Shown one piece after another: positions 43,257 to 54,631 of a stretch of DNA of 64,000 nt; positions within the stretch are counted from its first letter, which is position 1; every line of letters starts with the position of its first letter. This DNA comes from Mugil cephalus (lineage: Eukaryota > Chordata > Actinopteri > Mugiliformes > Mugilidae), in the NCBI RefSeq assembly GCF_022458985.1, contig NC_061777.1, forward strand, positions 13,667,668-13,731,667, in the 5' to 3' direction. A model generated the notes under the pieces. That model saw only the letters and a list, made by a program, of their open reading frames with translations, was not told the DNA's origin and did not search any database. A program made the translations under genes and the position numbers.

Positions 43257-45944
43257 ATGATGATACTGTGTGTTTCCAAGTTTCTGTAACTTTCTCCACT
43301 TACTGTTTGTTAGAGACGTCATGTTTTTGATGATCAAGAGGTGAGGAGTTAAATTTTTTTCTCCTTGTAACCAAGGAAGTGAATAATCCCTCTTGAAGGC
43401 ACTGACTCAAGAAAAGAGGAAGAGAGGAGGATTACTGTCTCAGCGTTTATTTATCTCGGATGTGCAGTGCACACATGAACTCAATTGGTTGTGAATATGT
43501 TTTCTTAACACTGGACTTGATGCAAAAATCCAAAAAGCACATCACTGTGCAACACCTTCCCCAAAGATCACTGAGGAATTAGGCAATACACTTATATAAT
43601 AGATTGAAGGTTACCTTTAGTAGTAGTGCTGTAGATTTATTTATGACAACTAATCATACTGAATGTGATTTTTTTTTTCTTTTTTAAATTATTGCTTTGT
43701 TGTATGAAAAGCTCTGAAACCGGTGAAGCTAGAATTTACTCTTCCTAATTAAAAAAAAAAAAAAAAAAAGATCTCCAGGAAAAAAAACAAACAAACAAAA
43801 CAACAGTAATCCAAATCTATAAGCAGCACGTATTTCAACGGTACTCAGTTTGCTCTGCCATATGCTTAAAAATAAATAGGCAAGTTTAGTAAAACTAAAC
43901 ATAAAACAACACTTGTGAAAGGGAGCCAGGAATCGTGACCTGGTCTCCATTTTAAGTACAACATAAATCTATTTTTGTAACGTGTCCAGACACATCAGAA
44001 GCATTTGTATTGCAAAGAGTAAACACAGAAAGCTGTTTCTATTTTTAACACATGCTTTAAACTTTATTGGCTGTTGCTTTCATTGATGAGCTGGCACTTA
44101 TTGAACGGGTGTCACCTTTGAATGTATTTTCTATGGAATGAATGTAATGTAGTAAGGCCCAATAAATGAAATAAATAAACTGCTGTGGTATGTGGTTTTT
44201 ACTGATGCTTTGGAGCTGCTGAGTCGGGTAATAGACCCCTCCACTTCTTGTAAACAATGTGACCAAAGGAGGACACAGAGGGGACAAAGTCTGGTCTGTC
44301 TTTATCAAGTGAAGCCTCTCCAACAAAGACATTACAAGAAGTAAGTGGAAGCACTGCGGAGAGTAAAGTAGTAAGTGCGACTAATGCTGGGACACCGCTG
44401 AAACATGCAACCAACTTTGTGTTGTTAGCATTAGCATTAACGTGTAACAAGAATCCCCAGGCCAGACAATTACTCCTACCTAATTAAGAAACCCAGCATC
44501 TACACGTAAGAACACTTGGAGGCATACAAATCATTAGTCGCCTATAACAATGTGGAGCGTAATGTAGTAAATACAACTTCTGCCTGGACACCCCTGAAAC
44601 ACACAACTGACATTGCGTTGGCTCACAGTTAGCGTTAGCATTAACATGGAACAGTTAACGTTAATATTTTTGATTTTTTGGTTTTAGCAGCCAAAAATAC
44701 AGCAAGACACAGTGTTGCCTCAAGCTTCCCTCTGTTTTGCCTTTCACGTCACCACATGGCTCAAGTTGCTGTTATGAAAAAAAAAAAAAAAAATGACAGA
44801 TTAAACTCTTTGTCCAAAGTTTCATAGTGACTGCAAATATTTCACGTAACCTCTCCAGTCTGGGTTACCCTCCTCCCTCATTTTCATTCCCTCTTATGTT
44901 GTCACTGAACTTACTTTCCAGAGATTCTATTTTAAACATCTCCAGCAGAAACACTTCTATACTGATATGCAGTTTGAGGAAGAACAGTTCCACTTTTTTT
45001 TTTTTTTTTTTTTAGAGAAGATGCCATGTTGAGTTTGTATGTCTGTTTTTGCCCCTGCTTTTAGAAGATCTCTAATCTCACCTTTGGAGAGTTGTGTGAA
45101 GGTTTCCTCGGATGATGATTAGCGTTAGCGTTAGCTAATCATCACTGCTAATCATCACTGCAAGTAAGTTTATTTTGAGTGAAACAAATGGCTACAAAAT
45201 CACAGTAATGCCTGAAATTCAAACACGAGAGTGATCTAATTTTAACCACTGTCTTTATTTCAGGAAAAGAGAAAACATCATTCCAAAATGTTTCTATTGC
45301 ACATTTACAGCCATACATGAAACAGACACAAAAATCACTAAGCTGTTTTTTATCAACTTGTAATCATCGCCGCCTGTGCTGAGCCGTCAAGATTTACAGT
45401 CAATATGCAGAGGAGTGGAGGAGCTCTTTTTACACAGAACATACCTCAAGACAAAACCTCCGCCCGCACATGAAAGCTGAAATAAGAAGATGAGTTGTGA
45501 ACCGTAGTAAGAACAGCAACACATTAGGTTTGAGTAAATGACTGTGTACTGTTTGTTCAGTATTTGAGGAAGGAAATAAAAATGTTACACTGTTTATCTT
45601 TGGCACTAATGCACCAGCCATTCGAGAAGCCGTACTCGGCCAGCTTGTGTGATACCAAATACACATGGTTTTGCTGTAATGAAAGGAGCCTTACATCAGA
45701 GTGTGCTATTTGTGTTTTCAGACACTTATTGCAAAGATGATGCACTGACGTGTTAATCTGAAAGTATACATATAAACTTTTTATGTCACAACCAACATCC
45801 ACCAGCAAAACCTTCCACGAAAACTCCTTTGAAAACTGCTGATTGCAGCTGCATGCAAATGAGTACATACAACTTAAACTGTTTCTCTGTGTTGGAAACG
45901 GAAATGATTACTTAGGAAAGGAGAAAACATCATTCCAAAATGTA

Positions 45945-45950
45945 TTTATT
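45945..45950 (-). terminator. candidate poly(A) signal, receptor copy A
   Basis: AATAAA on the minus strand, in a context (GTGCAATAAATAC) kept in units 2 and 3. It implies a 3' UTR of about 0.85 kb. In the type 1 segments the same site reads AATAGA. Confidence 0.45.
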
Positions 45951-46801
45951 GCACAGTTACAGTCCTCATATATGAAACAGACACAAAAATCACTAAGCGG
46001 TTTCTTATCAACTTGTAATCATCGTGGCCTGTACTGAGCCGTCAAGATTTACATTCAATATGAGGAGGAGTGGAAGAGCTTTTTTTACACAGAACATACC
46101 TCAAGACAAAACCTCCACCCGCACGTGAAAGCTGAAATAAGAAGATAAGTTGAGCACCGTGGTAAGAACAGCAACACATCAAACCACAGAACATCCGTCT
46201 AAAGTGGAACACTTTTTGAGGTTTGCATAAATGCACTATTCTCCTTTGCCCATTGCATTACCTTTTGCTTGGCTTACACATGTGTCACAGATAAACAGGA
46301 AGGACAATCAGATGATATACTTAGAATAAATGCACGTCCGTGCAAGCTTTCTGACAAACTCACTAATGCACCAGCCATTCGAGAAACCGGACGCGGTCAC
46401 CTCGTTTGATGCCAAATACACATAGTTTTGCCGTAATGAAAGGAGCCCTATATCAAAGTGTGCTATTTGCATTTGAGGATACTTATTGCACTGACGTGTT
46501 AATCTGAAAGTATACATACAAACCTTTTATGTCACAACCAACATCCACCAGCAAAACTTTCCACGAAAACTCCTTTGAAAACTGCTGATGGCAGCTGCAT
46601 GCAACATGAGCACATGAGTACATACAATGTAAACTGTCTCTCTGTGTTGGAAACAGTTGTAAAGAACAACAGAAAAATATACATTTCAGAATAAATTCAC
46701 CAATTTCATGTCTTGTGTTAATTCTTTGCACATGTTTTAAGAGTATTTCTCTGGTCAGTGAGCTCACAGACCGAAAGGGTTTTGCGGAAATGTCTACAAC
46801 C

Positions 46802-47848
46802 CTAGATGTGTGTAGAAGCTCTGGCATCCATGGAGCTGGACCGGGACAGGTATCGGCTGGTGGTGCGGCCTTCCTCACCCATCGCGTTCTCCATCTTTGA
46901 AAGCACAGAGTTCTTGAACCTGCGCTTGAAGTCATTGCCCATGAAGACATACAACACAGGGTTGAGGAAGCTGTTTGCTGCAGCCAGTAAAGTGCTCACT
47001 TTGAGTCCGATGGGCAAAATATCATGGCCGTGCCAGTGGGACTTGGTCTCCATCAGGATGAACACGTGGTAGGGCAGCCAGCAGATGAAGAAAGCAGCGA
47101 TGAGCGCTGTCATCACTTTGAATGGTTTGCAGGATTTGGTCATCCTGTTGGATCGAAGTTTGACGATGATGATGGAGTAGCAGATGACAATGATGATGAA
47201 AGGAACAACAAAGCCAGTAAGGAAGCGGGTCACTGCAATAATCGTGTGACTGTGTTGGTGTGATGTGTATACATTGATGCAAATGTCCCTACCCAAGCGA
47301 TGTTGAACTTCCCGAAAGATCACAGAAGGAATGCTCACAGCAAAGGCGAGAAGCCAGGCCAGGACAACAAGAACTGATGCCTTTCGGACAGTGCGCTGGT
47401 TCTGAGCCCAAACTGGAAACATGACTGACACACAGCGATCGACACTGATGATGACAAGGAGGAAGATGCTGCTGAACATGTTGAGGAACATCATGAATGA
47501 GATGGCCTTGCACATGAAGTGGCCAAATACCCACTCCTCCATCACTGCCGGGACGATGCTCAACGGCAGGAAGGCACAGAAGACAAAGTCAGAAATTGCC
47601 AGGCTCAGGTACCACGTGGTGTTGACCGTCTTCTTCATCTTGAAGCCAGAAATCCAAATGACCAAAGCGTTCCCACAGAAGCCGAGCAGAAAAATGACTC
47701 CACTTATGATTGCTAAAGACACGCACAAGGCTTCCCGTGAACATGTTGGTTCGTGCTTAAAAACTGGAGTTTGCTCCCCTGGTGGATATAAATCTTCACT
47801 GGAAGTGTAGTTATAGTCTGTATAGTTATAGTCCAGTAAGTAATCCAT
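46802..47848 (-). CDS. cmklr1: chemerin receptor-like GPCR, copy A
   Basis: An intact 348-codon class A G-protein-coupled receptor in one coding exon. It has an acidic, tyrosine-rich extracellular N-terminus with N-glycosylation sequons at Asn8 and Asn13, seven membrane helices (about 43-68, 78-102, 114-136, 156-176, 205-229, 246-267, 279-302), the Cys113-Cys190 disulfide, Asp87 in helix 2, DRC (137-139) in place of DRY, CWLPY (256-260), NPVLY (296-300) and a Ser/Thr-rich tail. DRCVSV-FPVWAQN and VLYVFMGNDFK are typical of chemokine-like receptor 1, whose mammalian orthologue binds chemerin and couples to Gi on leukocytes. The downstream, tail-to-tail position to wscd2 matches human. ATG 47848 lies 31 bases into the exon that begins after the acceptor TTTTCACAG. 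CMKLR1 subtype is supported by synteny; ligand is inferred. Confidence 0.93.
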   Translation of the reverse strand: MDYLLDYNYTDYNYTSSEDLYPPGEQTPVFKHEPTCSREALCVSLAIISGVIFLLGFCGNALVIWISGFKMKKTVNTTWYLSLAISDFVFCAFLPLSIVPAVMEEWVFGHFMCKAISFMMFLNMFSSIFLLVIISVDRCVSVMFPVWAQNQRTVRKASVLVVLAWLLAFAVSIPSVIFREVQHRLGRDICINVYTSHQHSHTIIAVTRFLTGFVVPFIIIVICYSIIIVKLRSNRMTKSCKPFKVMTALIAAFFICWLPYHVFILMETKSHWHGHDILPIGLKVSTLLAAANSFLNPVLYVFMGNDFKRRFKNSVLSKMENAMGEEGRTTSRYLSRSSSMDARASTHI

Positions 47849-48011
47849 TTGCCCTTTGAGTATATTTCCTTGATATTTCTGTGAAAAAAAAAAATAATAT
47901 TAATAAAATGACCAGCATTTTATCAAATATAATTTTACATCAAGGTAAATTTGAACAGAATGAATCTAAATAGTCTCCCATATCAAATCAAATAATAAAA
48001 TAACACCATAC

Positions 48012-48105
48012 CTGCACCACACACTGTCAACTGCTGCTGAATCAATTGTGTCCAGAGCTGAGTGACAGCACAGATCAGTTTCCCTGAGACTAACACAAAC
48101 TAAAA
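48012..48105 (-). other. 5' non-coding exon of receptor copy A
   Basis: On the minus strand the sequence ends GTGGTGCAG|GTATGG (donor at 48011). After a 133-base intron the acceptor TTTTTTTCACAG opens the coding exon at 47878. The same layout is kept in copies B and C. The transcription start is not visible, so the upper boundary is approximate; no clear TATA box. Confidence 0.55.
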
Positions 48106-49369
48106 TCAGCTGACTTGTGTGGTTTCTCAACATGTCCATCCCCCTAAATAATTTTCAGTACTGCATTTTGAGGTCCTGCACTAAAGAGCTCAAAAGAGAA
48201 GTTTGTTTTTACGTAACATACGGTTTATAGCAAGACTGCTGATTTCTTGATTTTAACTTAGGCTTTTAGAAAATATTACTTTGAAACAAATGTGGCTGTA
48301 AATATTGGCAGTTCAGTAGTTTTTTTTGTTTGTTTTTTTTCTCTCTGACACATGAAGCATGTACATCTACACTACCTGCTTAACAAACTCTCACACACTG
48401 CATGAAGCCAAGAAGACCTCTGAAGGTGTGATGTGGTTTCCACCAAGACATCACACGCAGATACTCTAAGGTGTCTTGGTGGTGCATCAATGGATTGAGG
48501 TCAAGTTAACACCTTGAAATGCTTGGTCATTTTTCCTGAAAATAATTTTTCAGTGCAGCTGCCACTGTTGTCAGTAAATATTGTTTCCACTAGGAGGTAT
48601 CTATGACAGCGTACGTGTCAGAGTAACAACCACATGAAGGTTTCACAGCCACATTAGTTCTTCCTTGCAACACATAAGTCAGCATTTGGCCCTACACATA
48701 TCAGTGAGTCTTCAGTGACTCATTGACTATGTGACTTGTTCCATCCTTGCTTTAGAAGATACCACCCACAAAACCACAAAACCTGTGGGACTGTTCACCT
48801 TCTGTCTAACGTGCACCGCCCGAGCAGTGCCCCTTGTTTAATTACACAGTGTTGCCTCAAGCTTCCCTCTGTTTTGCCTTTCACATCACCACATGGCTCA
48901 AGTTGCTGTTATGATAAAGAAAAAAAAGAAAAAAAATGACAGATTAAACTCTCTGTCCAAAGTTTCATAGTGACTGCAAATATTTCACGTAACCTCTCCA
49001 GTCTGGGTTAGCCTCCTCCCTCATTTTCATTCCCTCTTATGTCGTCACTGAACTTACTTTCCAGAGAATCTATTTTAACCCTCCCCAGCAGAAACACTTC
49101 TATACTGATATGCAGTTTGAGGAAGAACAGTTCCACACTTTTTTTTTTTTTTTTTAGAGAAGATTTCATGTTGAGTTTGTATGTCTGTTTCTGCCCCTGC
49201 TTTTAGAAGATCTCAAATCTCACCTTTGAAGTGTTGTTTGAAGGTTTTCTCAGATGATGATTAGTGATTCGCTGCAGGTACATTTATTTTGAGTGAAAAC
49301 AAATCTAATTGCGATGTAATTGTAACTGTTTTCATTAAAGGAAAGGAGAAAACATCATTCCAAAATGTA

Positions 49370-49375
49370 TTTATT
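49370..49375 (-). terminator. candidate poly(A) signal, receptor copy B
   Basis: Minus-strand AATAAA in the same context as copy A, only about 315 bases beyond the stop because unit 2 has lost intervening sequence. Confidence 0.45.
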
Positions 49376-49688
49376 GCACAGTTACAGTCCTCATATCTGA
49401 AACAGACACAAAAATCACTAAGCGGTTTCTTATCAACATGTAATTATCGTGGCCTGTACTGAGCTGTCAAGATTTACAGTCAATATGCAGAGTACATACA
49501 ATGAGTACATACAATGTAAACTGTCTCTCTGTGTTGGAAACAGTTGTAAAGAACAACAAAAAAATATACATTTCACAATAAATTCACCAATTTCATGTCT
49601 TGTGTTAATTCTTTGCACATGTTTTAAGAGTATTTCTCTGGTCAGTGAGCTCACAGACCGAAAGGGTTTTGCGGAAATGTCTACAACC

Positions 49689-50735
49689 CTAGATGTGTGT
49701 AGAAGCTCTGGCATCCATGGAGCTGGACAGGGACAGGTATCGGCTGGTGGTGCGGCCTTCCTCACCCATCGCATTCTCCATCTTTGAAAGCACAGAGTTC
49801 TTGAACCTGCGCTTGATGTCATTGCCCATGAAGACATACAACACAGGGTTGAGGAAGCTGTTTGCTGCAGCCAGTGAAGTGCTCACTTTGAGTCCGATGG
49901 GCAAAATATCATGGCCGTGCCAGTGGGACTTGGTCTCCATCAGGATGAACACGTGGTAGGGCAGCCAGCAGATGAAGAAAGCAGCGATGAGCGCTGTCAT
50001 CACTTTGAATGGTTTGCAGGATTTGGTCATCCTGTTGGATCGAAGTTTGACGATGATGATGGAGTAGCAGATGACAATGATGATGAAAGGAACACCAAAG
50101 CCAGCAAGGAAGCGGGTCACTGCAATAATCGTGTGACTGTGTTGGTGTGATGTGTATGCATTGATGCAAACGTCCCTACCCAAGCGATGTTGAACTTCCC
50201 GAAAGATCACAGAAGGAATGCTCACAGCAAAGGCGAGAAGCCAGGCCAGGACAACAAGAACTGATGCCTTACGGACAGTGCGCTGGTTCTGAGCCCAAAC
50301 TGGAAACATGACTGACACACAGCGATCGACACTGATGATGACAAGGAGGAAGATGCTGCTGAACATGTTGAGGAACATCATGAATGAGACGGCCTTGCAC
50401 ATGAAGTGGCCAAATATCCACTCCTCCATCACTGCCGGGGCGATGCTGAACGGCAGGAAGGCACAGAAGACAAAGTCAGAAATTGCCAGGCTCAGGTACC
50501 ACGTGGTGTTGACCGTCTTCTTCATCTTGAAGCCAGAAATCCAAATGACCAAAACGTTCCCACAGAAGCCGAGCAGAAAAATGACTCCACTTATAATTGC
50601 TAAAGACACGCACAAGGCTTCCTGTGAACATGTTTGTTCGTGCTTAAAAACTGAAGTTTGCTCCCCTGGTGGATATAACTCTTCACTGGAAGTGTAGTTA
50701 TAGTCTGCATAGTCATAGTCCAGTAAGTAATCCAT
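49689..50735 (-). CDS. cmklr1: chemerin receptor-like GPCR, copy B
   Basis: 348 codons, intact, same length as copy A and about 95% identical in protein (18 differences). All framework residues are kept: Asn60, Asp87, Cys113/Cys190, DRC, CWLPY, NPVLY. Start taken at ATG 50735, homologous to copy A; the open frame continues 26 codons further up but runs through the intron (poly-Tyr/Phe from the pyrimidine tract), so that extension is not protein. Differences cluster in the N-terminus (Asn8 to Asp, removing one sequon; Thr10 to Ala; Pro28 to Ser; Pro34 to Gln; Arg38 to Gln), helix 2/loop 1 (Phe96, Ala99, Ile107), loop 2 (Val189, Ala193), helix 5 top (Ala211, Gly214) and helix 7 (Ser287). Phe307 to Ile lies at helix 8. 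No sign of pseudogenisation. Confidence 0.93.
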   Translation of the reverse strand: MDYLLDYDYADYNYTSSEELYPPGEQTSVFKHEQTCSQEALCVSLAIISGVIFLLGFCGNVLVIWISGFKMKKTVNTTWYLSLAISDFVFCAFLPFSIAPAVMEEWIFGHFMCKAVSFMMFLNMFSSIFLLVIISVDRCVSVMFPVWAQNQRTVRKASVLVVLAWLLAFAVSIPSVIFREVQHRLGRDVCINAYTSHQHSHTIIAVTRFLAGFGVPFIIIVICYSIIIVKLRSNRMTKSCKPFKVMTALIAAFFICWLPYHVFILMETKSHWHGHDILPIGLKVSTSLAAANSFLNPVLYVFMGNDIKRRFKNSVLSKMENAMGEEGRTTSRYLSLSSSMDARASTHI

Positions 50736-50898
50736 TTGCCCTTTGAGTATATCTCCTTGATATTTCTGTGAAAAAAAAAAATAATAATAATAAAATGACC
50801 AGCATTTTATCAAATATAATTTTACATCAAGGTTAATTTGAACAGAATGAATCTAAATAGTCTCCCATATCAAATCAAATAATAAAATAACACCATAC

Positions 50899-50992
50899 CT
50901 GCACCAAACACTGTCAACTGCTGCTGAATCAATTGTGTCCAGAGCTGAGTGACAGCACAGATCAGTTTCCCTGAGACTAACACAAACTAAAG
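50899..50992 (-). other. 5' non-coding exon of receptor copy B
   Basis: Donor GCAG|GTATGG at 50898 on the minus strand, 133-base intron, acceptor TTTTTTCACAG before 50765. Nearly identical to copy A, so copies A and B should have similar core promoters. Upper boundary approximate. Confidence 0.55.
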
Positions 50993-53214
50993 TCAGCTGA
51001 CTTGTGTGATTTCTCAACATGTCCATCCCCCTAAATAATTTTCAGTACTGCATTTTGAGGTCCTGCACTAAAGAGCTCAAAAAAGAAGTTTGTTTTTACG
51101 TAACATACGGTTTATAGCAAGACTGCTGATTTCTTGATTTTAACTTAGGCTTTTAGAAAATATTACTTTGAAACAAATGTGGCTGTAAATATTGGCAGTT
51201 CAGTAGTTTTTTTTTTTTTTTTTTTTTTCTCTCTGACACATGAAGCATGTACATCTACACTACCTGCTTAACAAACTCTCACACACTGCATGAAGCCAAG
51301 AAGCCCTCTGAAGCTGTGATGTGGTTTCTGCCAAGACATCACACGCAGATACTCTAAGGTGTCTTGGTGGTGCATCAATGGATTGAGGTCAAGTTAACAC
51401 CTTGAAATGCTTGGTCATTTTTCCTGAAAATAATTTTTCAGTGCAGCAGCCACTGTTGTCAGTAAATATTGTTTCCACTAGGAGGTATCTATGACAGTGT
51501 ACGTGTCAGAGTAACAACCACATGAAGGTTTCACAGCCACATTAGTTCTTCCTAGCAACACATAAGTCAGCATTTGGCCCTACACATATCAGTGAGTCTT
51601 CAGTGACTCATTGACTATGTGACTTGTTCCATCCTGGCTTTAGAAGATACCACCCACAAAACCACAAAACCTGTGGGACTGTTCACCTTCTGTCTAACGT
51701 GCACTGCCCGAGCAGTGCCCCTTGTTTAATTACACAGTGTTGCCTCAAGCTTCCCTCTGTTTTACCTTTCACATCACCACATGGCTCAAGTTGCTGTTAT
51801 GATAAAGAAAAAAAAGAAAACAAATGACAGATTAAACTCTCTGTCCAAAGTTTCATAGTGACTGCAAATATTTCACGTAACCTCTCCAGTCTGGGTTACC
51901 CTCCTCCCTCATTTTCATTCCCTCTTATGTCATCAGTGAACTTACTTTACAGAGATTCTATTTCAACCCTCCCCAGCAGAAACACTGAACATATACTGAT
52001 ATATGAGGAAGAACAGTTCCACACTTTTTCTTGAAAGATGCCATGTTGAGTTTGTATGTCTGTTTCTGCCCCTGCTTTTAGAAGATCTCAAATCTCACCT
52101 TTGGAGAGTTGTGTGAAGGTTTCCTCAGATGATGATTAGCGTTAGCGTTAGCTAATCATCACTGCTAATCATCACTGCAAGTAAATTTATTTTGAGTGAA
52201 ACAAATGGCTACAAAATCACAGTAATGCCTGAAATTCAAGTACGAGAGTGATCTAATTTTAACCACTGTCTTTATTCCAGGAAAAAAGAAAACATAAAAT
52301 AAAAACAAAACAAAATGTTTCTATTGCACATCAGCCATACATGAAACAGACACAAAAATCACTAAGCTGTTTTTTATCAACTTGTAATCATCGTGGACTG
52401 TACTGAGCCGTCAAGATTTACAGTCAATATGCAGAGGAGTGGAGGAGCTCTTTTTACACAGAACATACCTCAAGACAAAACCTCCACCCGCACATGAAAG
52501 CTGAAATAAGAAGATGAGTTGTGAACCGTAGTAAGAACAGCAACACATTAGGTTTGAGTAAATGACTGTGTACTGTTTGTTCAGTATTTGAGGAAGGAAA
52601 TAAAAATGTTACACTGTTTATCTGTGGCACTAATGCACCAGCCATTCGAGAAGCCGTACTCGGCCAGCTCGTGTGATACCAAATACACATAGTTTTGCTG
52701 TAATGAAAGGAGCCTTACATCAGAGTGTGCTATTTGTGTTTTCAGATACTTATTGCAAAGATGATGCACTGACGTGTTAATCTGAAAGTATACATACAAA
52801 CTTTTTATGTCACAACCAACATCCACCAGCAAAACCTTCCACGAAAACTCCTTTGAAAACTGCTGATGGCAGCTGCATGCAACATGAGCACATGAGTACA
52901 TACAATGAGTACATACAACTTAAACTGTTTCTCTGTGTTGGAAACAGTTGTAAAGAACAACAAAAAATATACATTTCACAGTGAATGTACCCATTTCATG
53001 TCTTGTGTTGTTGTGCAATGGAATAGTAAAGCAAAATGATGACTACACCCTGAACCACCAAACATTAAATTGGGAAACTCAAAGAGCTATCATTATACTT
53101 AGCTAGAGAACGTTAGCTTAATTTAGCGAGTAAAACAGTTGCTTACCTAACTTTGTTAATAAACGTCAAAGAATAAAACAAATATTACAAACAATTTAAC
53201 CCACCAAAAAAATC

Positions 53215-53505
53215 TTGCGTCTGCGGTGCTCTTTACTCTTCTGTCCAGTCACTCGGATCCCAGCAATTCAGATTTCGACAATAAATGAATGGAAAAATGA
53301 ATGAACCAGGAGTTGGGTCCAATTAACCCAACCAGTTGTTCAGCTATAAATGAACCCCTTTCAACCTCATTTACCCAATGCAAAACAACCCAGCAATGTG
53401 TTTATAGTACCTCAAATAATCCAGAAATATGACACAGCGTGAACAACCCAGAAATGTGTTTACAGAAACAACCCAGCAATTTTAAGAGTGTAGATTTATT
53501 GAACT
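53215..53505. mobile_element. candidate non-autonomous DNA transposon remnant
   Basis: Repeated CAACCCAG-type words (AACAACCCAGCAATGTG, AACAACCCAGAAATGTG, CAACCCAGCAATTTT) and an end reading AATTTTAAGAGTGTAG resemble a fish MITE family built from TGGGTT motifs. It is present only in unit 3. Boundaries and family are uncertain. Confidence 0.4.
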
Positions 53506-54113
53506 GGCACTTGTTGAATAGGTGTCACTTTCTGAATGTAGCTCTATGGAATGAATGTAATGTATGTATGTAAGGCCTAATAAATGATGAATAAATAAAA
53601 AAACTGCTGTGCTATGTGGTTTTTACTGATGAGCAGGGTAATATTTCTGCCTGCAGTCCACTGTGACAGAGTCTTTTCACGTCACCACATGGCTCAAGTT
53701 GTTCTTATGACATAGATTAAACTCTCTGTGCAAAGCATTCTTCCTGCAGTGTCTCAACATGAAGAAGAGTCATTTCATTCTCTCTTATGTCGTCACTGAA
53801 CTTACTTTCCTGAGAATCTATTTTAACCCTCCCCAGCAGAAACACTTCTATACTGATATGCAGTTTGAGGAAGAACAGTTCCACACTTTTTTTTTTTTTA
53901 GAGAAGATGTCATGTTGAGTTTGTATGTCTGTTTCTGCCCCTGCTTTTAGAAGATCTCAAATCTCACCTTTGAAGTGTTGTGTGAAGGTTTTCTCAGATG
54001 ATGATTAGTGATTCGCTGCAGGTACATATATTTTGAGTGAAAAAAAATCTAATTGCGATGTAATTGTAACTGTTTTCATTCCAGGAAAGGAGAAAACATC
54101 ATTCCAAAATGTA

Positions 54114-54119
54114 TTTATT
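54114..54119 (-). terminator. candidate poly(A) signal, receptor copy C
   Basis: Minus-strand AATAAA in the conserved context, about 515 bases beyond the stop codon of copy C. Confidence 0.45.
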
Positions 54120-54631
54120 GCACAGTTACAGTCCTCATATATGAAACAGACACAAAAATCACTAAGCGGTTTCTTATCAACTTGTACTGAGCCGTCAAGA
54201 TTTACATTCAATATGAAGAGGAGTGGAGGAGCTCTTTTTACACAGAACATACCTCAAGACAAAACCTCCACCTGCACATGAAAGCTGAAATAAGAAGATA
54301 AGTTGTGCACCGTGGTAAGAACAGCAACACATCAAACCACAGAACATCTGTCTGAAGTGGAACACTTTTTGAGGTTTGAGTAAATGCAATATTCTCCTTT
54401 GCCCATTACATTTCCTTTTGCTTGGCTTACACGTGTTTCACAGATAAACAGGAAGGACAATCAGATGATATACTTAGTATAAATGCACGTCCGTGCAAGC
54501 TTTCTGACAAACTCACTAATGCACCAGCCATTCGAGAAACCGGACTCGGTCACCTCGTGTGATACCAAATACACATAGTTTTGGTCAATGAGCTCACAGA
54601 CCGAAAGGGTTTTGCGTAAATGTCTACAACC

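Larger units (their letters stand above)
42585..44706. other. wscd2 3' UTR and short intergenic gap
   Basis: No coding sequence. Contains the wscd2 poly(A) candidates, a (GAT)n microsatellite and A/T-rich DNA. Segment 44060-44240 has a partial copy at 53509-53665, so the duplication history of the receptor array reaches left to about 44.06 kb. A smaller internal duplication relates 44374-44440 and 44567-44650. Confidence 0.6.
44707..48843 (-). repeat. cmklr1-like array, unit 1 (4.1 kb)
   Basis: Starts at ACACAGTGTTGCCTCAAGC, which recurs at 48844 and 51732, marking the unit junctions. Contains downstream segment type 1 (about 45240-45890), its diverged relative type 2 (about 45918-46560), receptor copy A, its intron and 5' exon, and about 0.8 kb of upstream flank. 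All are oriented as a minus-strand gene. Confidence 0.85.
48844..51731 (-). repeat. cmklr1-like array, unit 2 (2.9 kb)
   Basis: The shortest unit: the type 1 downstream segment is missing and only a shortened type 2 segment (about 49340-49560) remains before receptor copy B. Upstream flank 50.9-51.73 kb is almost identical to unit 1; I count four differences in the first 290 bases from the exon. Confidence 0.85.

Noticed and set aside
45430..45666. 78-codon minus-strand open frame also present at 52454-52690 with only two amino-acid differences
   Set aside because: Both lie in type 1 duplicated segments, so similarity reflects recent duplication; the related type 2 segment has an early stop and the peptide has no recognisable feature.
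46806..47810. Open frames of 79-129 codons on the + strand antisense to receptor copy A, repeated opposite copies B and C
   Set aside because: They mirror the receptor coding sequence and are kept only because the receptor is conserved; no start context or domain.
50736..50813. 26-codon upstream extension of receptor copy B
   Set aside because: It translates the intron's pyrimidine tract across the acceptor at 50766; copies A and C begin at the homologous ATG.
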